Shown: positions 60,575-64,000 of the stretch, piece after piece
Layout of the letters: each line of letters begins with the position of its first letter
Numbering within the stretch: position 1 is the first letter of the stretch
The notes under the pieces: model-generated
What the model saw: the letters and a program-made list of their open reading frames with translations, nothing else
Databases searched by the model: none
Told to the model about the DNA's origin: nothing
Translations under genes and position numbers: made by a program
Assembly: GCF_001277195.1 (NCBI RefSeq)
Contig: NZ_CP012268.1
Location: 4,278,001-4,342,000, forward strand
Length of the DNA: 64,000 nucleotides
Reading direction: 5' to 3'
Origin: Cronobacter muytjensii ATCC 51329
Lineage (GTDB): Bacteria > Pseudomonadota > Gammaproteobacteria > Enterobacterales > Enterobacteriaceae

Positions 60575-61165
60575 CCCCTTCATCCACGCCCGGATGCCGT
60601 CCAGGAACATCTGGGTGGCGAGCATCACCAGCACCAGGCCCATCAGGCGCTCCAGCGCGTTCACGCCTTTTTCGCCAAGCAGGCGCAGGAACAGCGACGA
60701 CTGCAACAGGATGGCGAACGTGCCGCCCCAGGCGAGCAGCAGCGCGATAACCAGATGCCCCATCTGGTTCGGATACTGGTGCGAGAGCAGCATGAGCGTC
60801 GCGAGCAGCGTTGGGCCCGCGACCAGCGGGATCGCCAGCGGCACGATAAAGGGCTCTTCGCCCGCAGGCAGGCCGGTGCTGTTGCCCTCCTGGCTTGGGA
60901 AAATCATTTTGATAGCAATAAGGAAGAGAATAATGCCGCCGGAAATAGAGACGGTTTCCGCGCGCAGGTTCAGGAACGCGAGGATTTTCTCGCCCGCGAA
61001 CAGAAAAATAAGCATCAGCAGCAGCGCGATAAACAGCTCGCGCACCATAATCGCCCGGCGGCGTTTCGGCTCGGTATGCTTGAGCACCGACATGAAAATC
61101 GGCAGGTTGCCCAGCGGATCCATAATCAGGATCAGCAGGACGGCGGCGGAGAGAATGTCATTCAT
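60572..61165 (-). CDS. yhgN: MarC family membrane protein YhgN
   Basis: A 197-residue protein with six membrane segments of the MarC family. AAVLLILIMDPLGNLPIFMS and EPFIVPLAIPLVAGPTLLAT are diagnostic. The transported substrate is not known. It is divergent from asd and convergent with gntU, as in E. coli. Confidence 0.94.
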   Translation of the reverse strand: MNDILSAAVLLILIMDPLGNLPIFMSVLKHTEPKRRRAIMVRELFIALLLMLIFLFAGEKILAFLNLRAETVSISGGIILFLIAIKMIFPSQEGNSTGLPAGEEPFIVPLAIPLVAGPTLLATLMLLSHQYPNQMGHLVIALLLAWGGTFAILLQSSLFLRLLGEKGVNALERLMGLVLVMLATQMFLDGIRAWMKG

Positions 61166-61334
61166 GAAAAGAGTCCTGATAACGGTAAACGCGACGCCTG
61201 ATTAGCTCTGTTTCTGATGTTCAGACGATCATTGATTAATTTCACTTGCCACTTTAGCTGCATTTTGTATGGTGAAAGTATCTACGGGCATCTCCCGACA
61301 CGCACACAAAGCACATCTCGCAGGAACACGGGTT

Positions 61335-62441
61335 ATGAAAAATGTTGGTTTTATCGGCTGGCGCGGTATGGTCGGCTCTGTACTCATGCAACGCATGGTG
61401 GAAGAGCGTGATTTTGACGCCATTCGTCCTGTCTTTTTCTCTACTTCCCAGCTCGGCCAGCCCGCGCCCGCTTTCGGCGCACAGGGCGGCGGCACGCTTC
61501 AGGACGCTTACGATCTTGACGCGCTGAAGGCGCTGGACATTATCGTGACCTGCCAGGGCGGCGATTATACCAACGAAATCTATCCAAAGCTCCGTGAAAG
61601 CGGCTGGCAGGGTTACTGGATTGACGCGGCGTCTTCACTACGCATGAAAGACGACGCCATTATTATTCTCGACCCGGTGAACCAGCATGTGATTACCGAC
61701 GGCCTGAATAACGGCGTGAAGACGTTTGTCGGCGGTAACTGCACCGTCAGCCTGATGCTGATGTCGCTGGGCGGGCTGTTCGCGGAAAACCTGGTGGAGT
61801 GGGTTTCTGTCGCGACTTATCAGGCGGCGTCCGGCGGCGGCGCGCGCCATATGCGCGAACTGCTGAACCAGATGGGCCTGTTGCAGCAGCACGTCGCGGC
61901 GGAACTGGCCGACCCGGCCTCCGCCATTCTTGATATCGAGCGGAAAGTCACTGCATTGACCCGCAGCGGCGACCTGCCGGTGGATAATTTCGGCGTACCG
62001 CTGGCGGGCGGGCTTATTCCGTGGATCGATAAACAGCTCGATAACGGCCAGAGCCGAGAAGAGTGGAAAGGCCAGGCGGAGACCAACAAAATTCTCGGCA
62101 CCTCGTCGGTTATCCCGGTCGATGGCCTGTGCGTGCGCATCGGCGCGCTGCGCTGCCACAGCCAGGCGTTTACGCTGAAGCTTAAAAAAGATGTCTCGCT
62201 GTCGACTATCGAATCGCTGCTGGCGGGCCATAACGACTGGGTGAAAGTGGTGCCAAACGACCGCGATATCACCGTGCGCGAACTGACGCCTGCGGCGGTC
62301 ACTGGCACGCTCAGCACGCCGGTCGGACGCCTGCGCAAGCTTAACATGGGGCCGGAGTATCTCTCCGCGTTCACGGTCGGCGACCAGCTCCTCTGGGGGG
62401 CCGCCGAACCGCTGCGGCGTATGCTGCGTCAACTGGCTTAA
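61335..62441 (+). CDS. asd: Aspartate-semialdehyde dehydrogenase
   Basis: A 368-residue Asd, which makes aspartate semialdehyde for lysine, threonine, methionine and diaminopimelate. The NADP loop is NVGFIGWRGMVGSVLMQRMV; the catalytic Cys is in VGGNCTVSLMLMSL; and the active-site His lies in RIGALRCHSQAFT. The ATG at 61335 gives the E. coli N-terminus; the upstream in-frame extension to 61269 is not supported. It ends at a strong terminator. Confidence 0.98.
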   Translation: MKNVGFIGWRGMVGSVLMQRMVEERDFDAIRPVFFSTSQLGQPAPAFGAQGGGTLQDAYDLDALKALDIIVTCQGGDYTNEIYPKLRESGWQGYWIDAASSLRMKDDAIIILDPVNQHVITDGLNNGVKTFVGGNCTVSLMLMSLGGLFAENLVEWVSVATYQAASGGGARHMRELLNQMGLLQQHVAAELADPASAILDIERKVTALTRSGDLPVDNFGVPLAGGLIPWIDKQLDNGQSREEWKGQAETNKILGTSSVIPVDGLCVRIGALRCHSQAFTLKLKKDVSLSTIESLLAGHNDWVKVVPNDRDITVRELTPAAVTGTLSTPVGRLRKLNMGPEYLSAFTVGDQLLWGAAEPLRRMLRQLA

Positions 62442-62443
62442 AC

Positions 62444-62471
62444 AAAAAGAGCGCTTCGGCGCTCTTTTTTT
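62444..62471 (+). terminator. asd terminator
   Basis: Perfect 11-bp stem AAAAAGAGCGC / GCGCTCTTTTT with a stable TTCG loop, continuing into T residues. Confidence 0.97.
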
Positions 62472-62699
62472 ATCTGCGTCACTAAAGAAAAGTCGAATGT
62501 TTCATATTTTCTGAGGGGTAACGGAATCCCCTGGCTATGCTTAACACAAGGCGGGATCTCCTCGTCATACTTCCAGGTGGAACGGCACAGCTCAAGGAAT
62601 GTTTCAGGCTTTGCCCGTTCAGGTCATTAAGAGTGTCGCTACCGGACGCGCAGGCGTAAGGCTGGAATGGGGCGGCACCAAATAAACAGGATGATAACC

Positions 62700-64000
62700 A
62701 TGTCTGATCGTGTCTCAAGAGACGTGATTAATGCGCTGATCGCGGGCCATTTTTCGGATCCTTTCTCCGTTCTGGGCATGCACACCACCGAGGCCGGGAT
62801 TGAAGTCCGCGCGCTGCTTCCCGACGCTACCGAAGTCTGGGTCATTGAACCTAAGACCGGGCGTAAAGTGGGCAAGCTGGAGTGTCTGGATTCTCGCGGT
62901 TTCTTCAGCGGCGTGATGCCGCGTCGTAAAAACCCATTTCGCTATCAGCTGGCCGTGATCTGGCACGGCCAGCAGAATCTGATTGATGATCCTTATCGTT
63001 TCGGGCCGCTGTTGCAGGAGCTGGATGTCTGGCTGCTGTCCGAAGGCACCCATCTGCGGCCTTATGAAACGCTCGGCGCGCACCCGGACACGATGGACGG
63101 CGTCACCGGCACGCGTTTCTCCGTCTGGGCGCCGAACGCGCAGCGCGTCTCCGTGGTGGGGCAGTTCAACTATTGGGATGGCCGCCGCCACCCGATGCGG
63201 CTGCGTAAAGAGAGCGGCATCTGGGAGTTGTTCATCCCCGGCGCGCACAACGGCCAGCTCTACAAATATGAGATGATCGACGCCAACGGTCATCTGCGCA
63301 TGAAATCCGACCCGTACGCGTTTGAGGCGCAGATGCGCCCGGAAACCGCGTCGCTTATCTGCGGGCTGCCGGAAAAAATAGCGCCCAATACGGCGCGTCA
63401 GGACGCTAACCGTTTCGACGCGCCCATTTCCATTTACGAAGTGCATCTCGGCTCCTGGCGTCGTCATACCGACAACAACTTCTGGCTGAGCTACCGGGAG
63501 CTTGCCGACCAGCTGATCCCTTACGTGAAGTGGATGGGCTTTACCCATATCGAACTGCTGCCGGTGAATGAACACCCGTTTGATGGCAGCTGGGGCTATC
63601 AGCCGACCGGTCTGTACGCGCCCACCCGCCGTTTCGGCACGCGCGAAGAGTTCCGCTATTTTATCAACGCCGCGCACGCCGCCGGGCTGAACGTCATTCT
63701 CGACTGGGTGCCGGGGCATTTCCCCTCCGATGATTTCGCGCTGGCGAATTTCGACGGCACCGCGCTTTATGAGCACGGCGACCCGCGCGAAGGCTATCAC
63801 CAGGACTGGAACACGCTGATTTACAACTATGGCCGCCGCGAAGTGAGCAACTTCCTGGTGGGCAACGCGCTGTACTGGACCGAGCGTTTCGGCATCGACG
63901 CGTTGCGCGTAGACGCCGTCGCCTCGATGATTTATCGCGACTACAGCCGCAAAGAGGGCGAGTGGATCCCAAACCAGTACGGCGGGCGTGAAAATCTCGA
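62700..64000 (+). CDS. glgB: 1,4-alpha-glucan branching enzyme, 5' part
   Basis: The first 433 codons of GlgB; the gene runs off the right edge. It has the N-terminal modules (GHFSDPFSVLGMHTTEAGIE, then a carbohydrate-binding module from about residue 130: GTRFSVWAPNAQRVSVVGQF) and the GH13 barrel with GSWGYQPTGLYAPTRRFGTR. The catalytic nucleophile is Asp405 in GIDALRVDAVASM, at the same number as in E. coli. It introduces alpha-1,6 branches into glycogen. The acid/base Glu lies beyond the window. The remaining glg operon is expected downstream. Confidence 0.97.
   Translation, partial: MSDRVSRDVINALIAGHFSDPFSVLGMHTTEAGIEVRALLPDATEVWVIEPKTGRKVGKLECLDSRGFFSGVMPRRKNPFRYQLAVIWHGQQNLIDDPYRFGPLLQELDVWLLSEGTHLRPYETLGAHPDTMDGVTGTRFSVWAPNAQRVSVVGQFNYWDGRRHPMRLRKESGIWELFIPGAHNGQLYKYEMIDANGHLRMKSDPYAFEAQMRPETASLICGLPEKIAPNTARQDANRFDAPISIYEVHLGSWRRHTDNNFWLSYRELADQLIPYVKWMGFTHIELLPVNEHPFDGSWGYQPTGLYAPTRRFGTREEFRYFINAAHAAGLNVILDWVPGHFPSDDFALANFDGTALYEHGDPREGYHQDWNTLIYNYGRREVSNFLVGNALYWTERFGIDALRVDAVASMIYRDYSRKEGEWIPNQYGGRENL

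Overview
The window is a chromosomal segment of a GC-rich enterobacterium. Most genes follow the order of the Escherichia coli 76-79 min region: gor-rlmJ-prlC-rsmJ, uspA-uspB-pitA-yhiN, yhhT-yhhS-dcrB-yhhQ-tusA-zntA-yhhN-yhhM-yhhL-rsmD-ftsYEX-rpoH, livJ-panM-liv operon, ugpBAECQ-yhhA-ggt, yhhY-ryhB-yhhX-yhhW-gntRKU and yhgN-asd-glgB. Base composition and lineage-specific insertions fit Cronobacter or a near relative (Franconibacter, Siccibacter, Enterobacter); this genus guess is inference. I found no tRNA, rRNA, insertion sequence, prophage or CRISPR array.

Layout. 1-3.3 kb: partial yhjD, a yhjC-like LysR regulator divergent from a short-chain dehydrogenase, a periplasmic BOF-fold protein and a GNAT acetyltransferase. 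3.6-5.2 kb: a large membrane-anchored HEPN-like protein convergent with gor. 5.3-15.4 kb: gor to yhiN, with a PaaA/ParE-type toxin-antitoxin pair where E. coli has dtpB. 15.4-18.2 kb: an unusual two-gene operon, a PuuA-like glutamine synthetase relative followed by a trehalose-6-phosphate-synthase relative that has lost key active-site residues. 18.5-26.3 kb: NlpC/P60 hydrolase, yhhT to tusA, then a three-gene TRAP transporter inserted between tusA and zntA. 26.4-35.4 kb: zntA through ftsYEX and rpoH.

35.4-39.9 kb: an inserted GABA-type cassette (MocR regulator, gabT, amino-acid permease) between rpoH and livJ. 40.1-46.3 kb: the branched-chain amino-acid transporter, in which livK has collapsed to an 85-codon in-frame remnant that keeps only the signal peptide and the extreme C-terminus. 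46.4-47.0 kb: a Phd/Doc pair whose Doc has Gln in place of the catalytic His. 47.2-54.6 kb: ugp operon behind a Pho box, yhhA and ggt. 54.7-60.5 kb: yhhY, RyhB sRNA, yhhX, yhhW and the gluconate genes gntRKU. 60.6-64.0 kb: yhgN, asd and the 5' part of glgB.

Readable regulatory sites include a sigma-32 promoter for prlC, a sigma-E promoter for rpoH, the ZntR palindrome with 20-bp spacer at zntA, Fur box and promoter of ryhB, tandem PhoB 7-mers at ugpB, GntR operators at gntK and TGTACA-type boxes at phd. GC-rich REP-like palindromes sit in many intergenic gaps.
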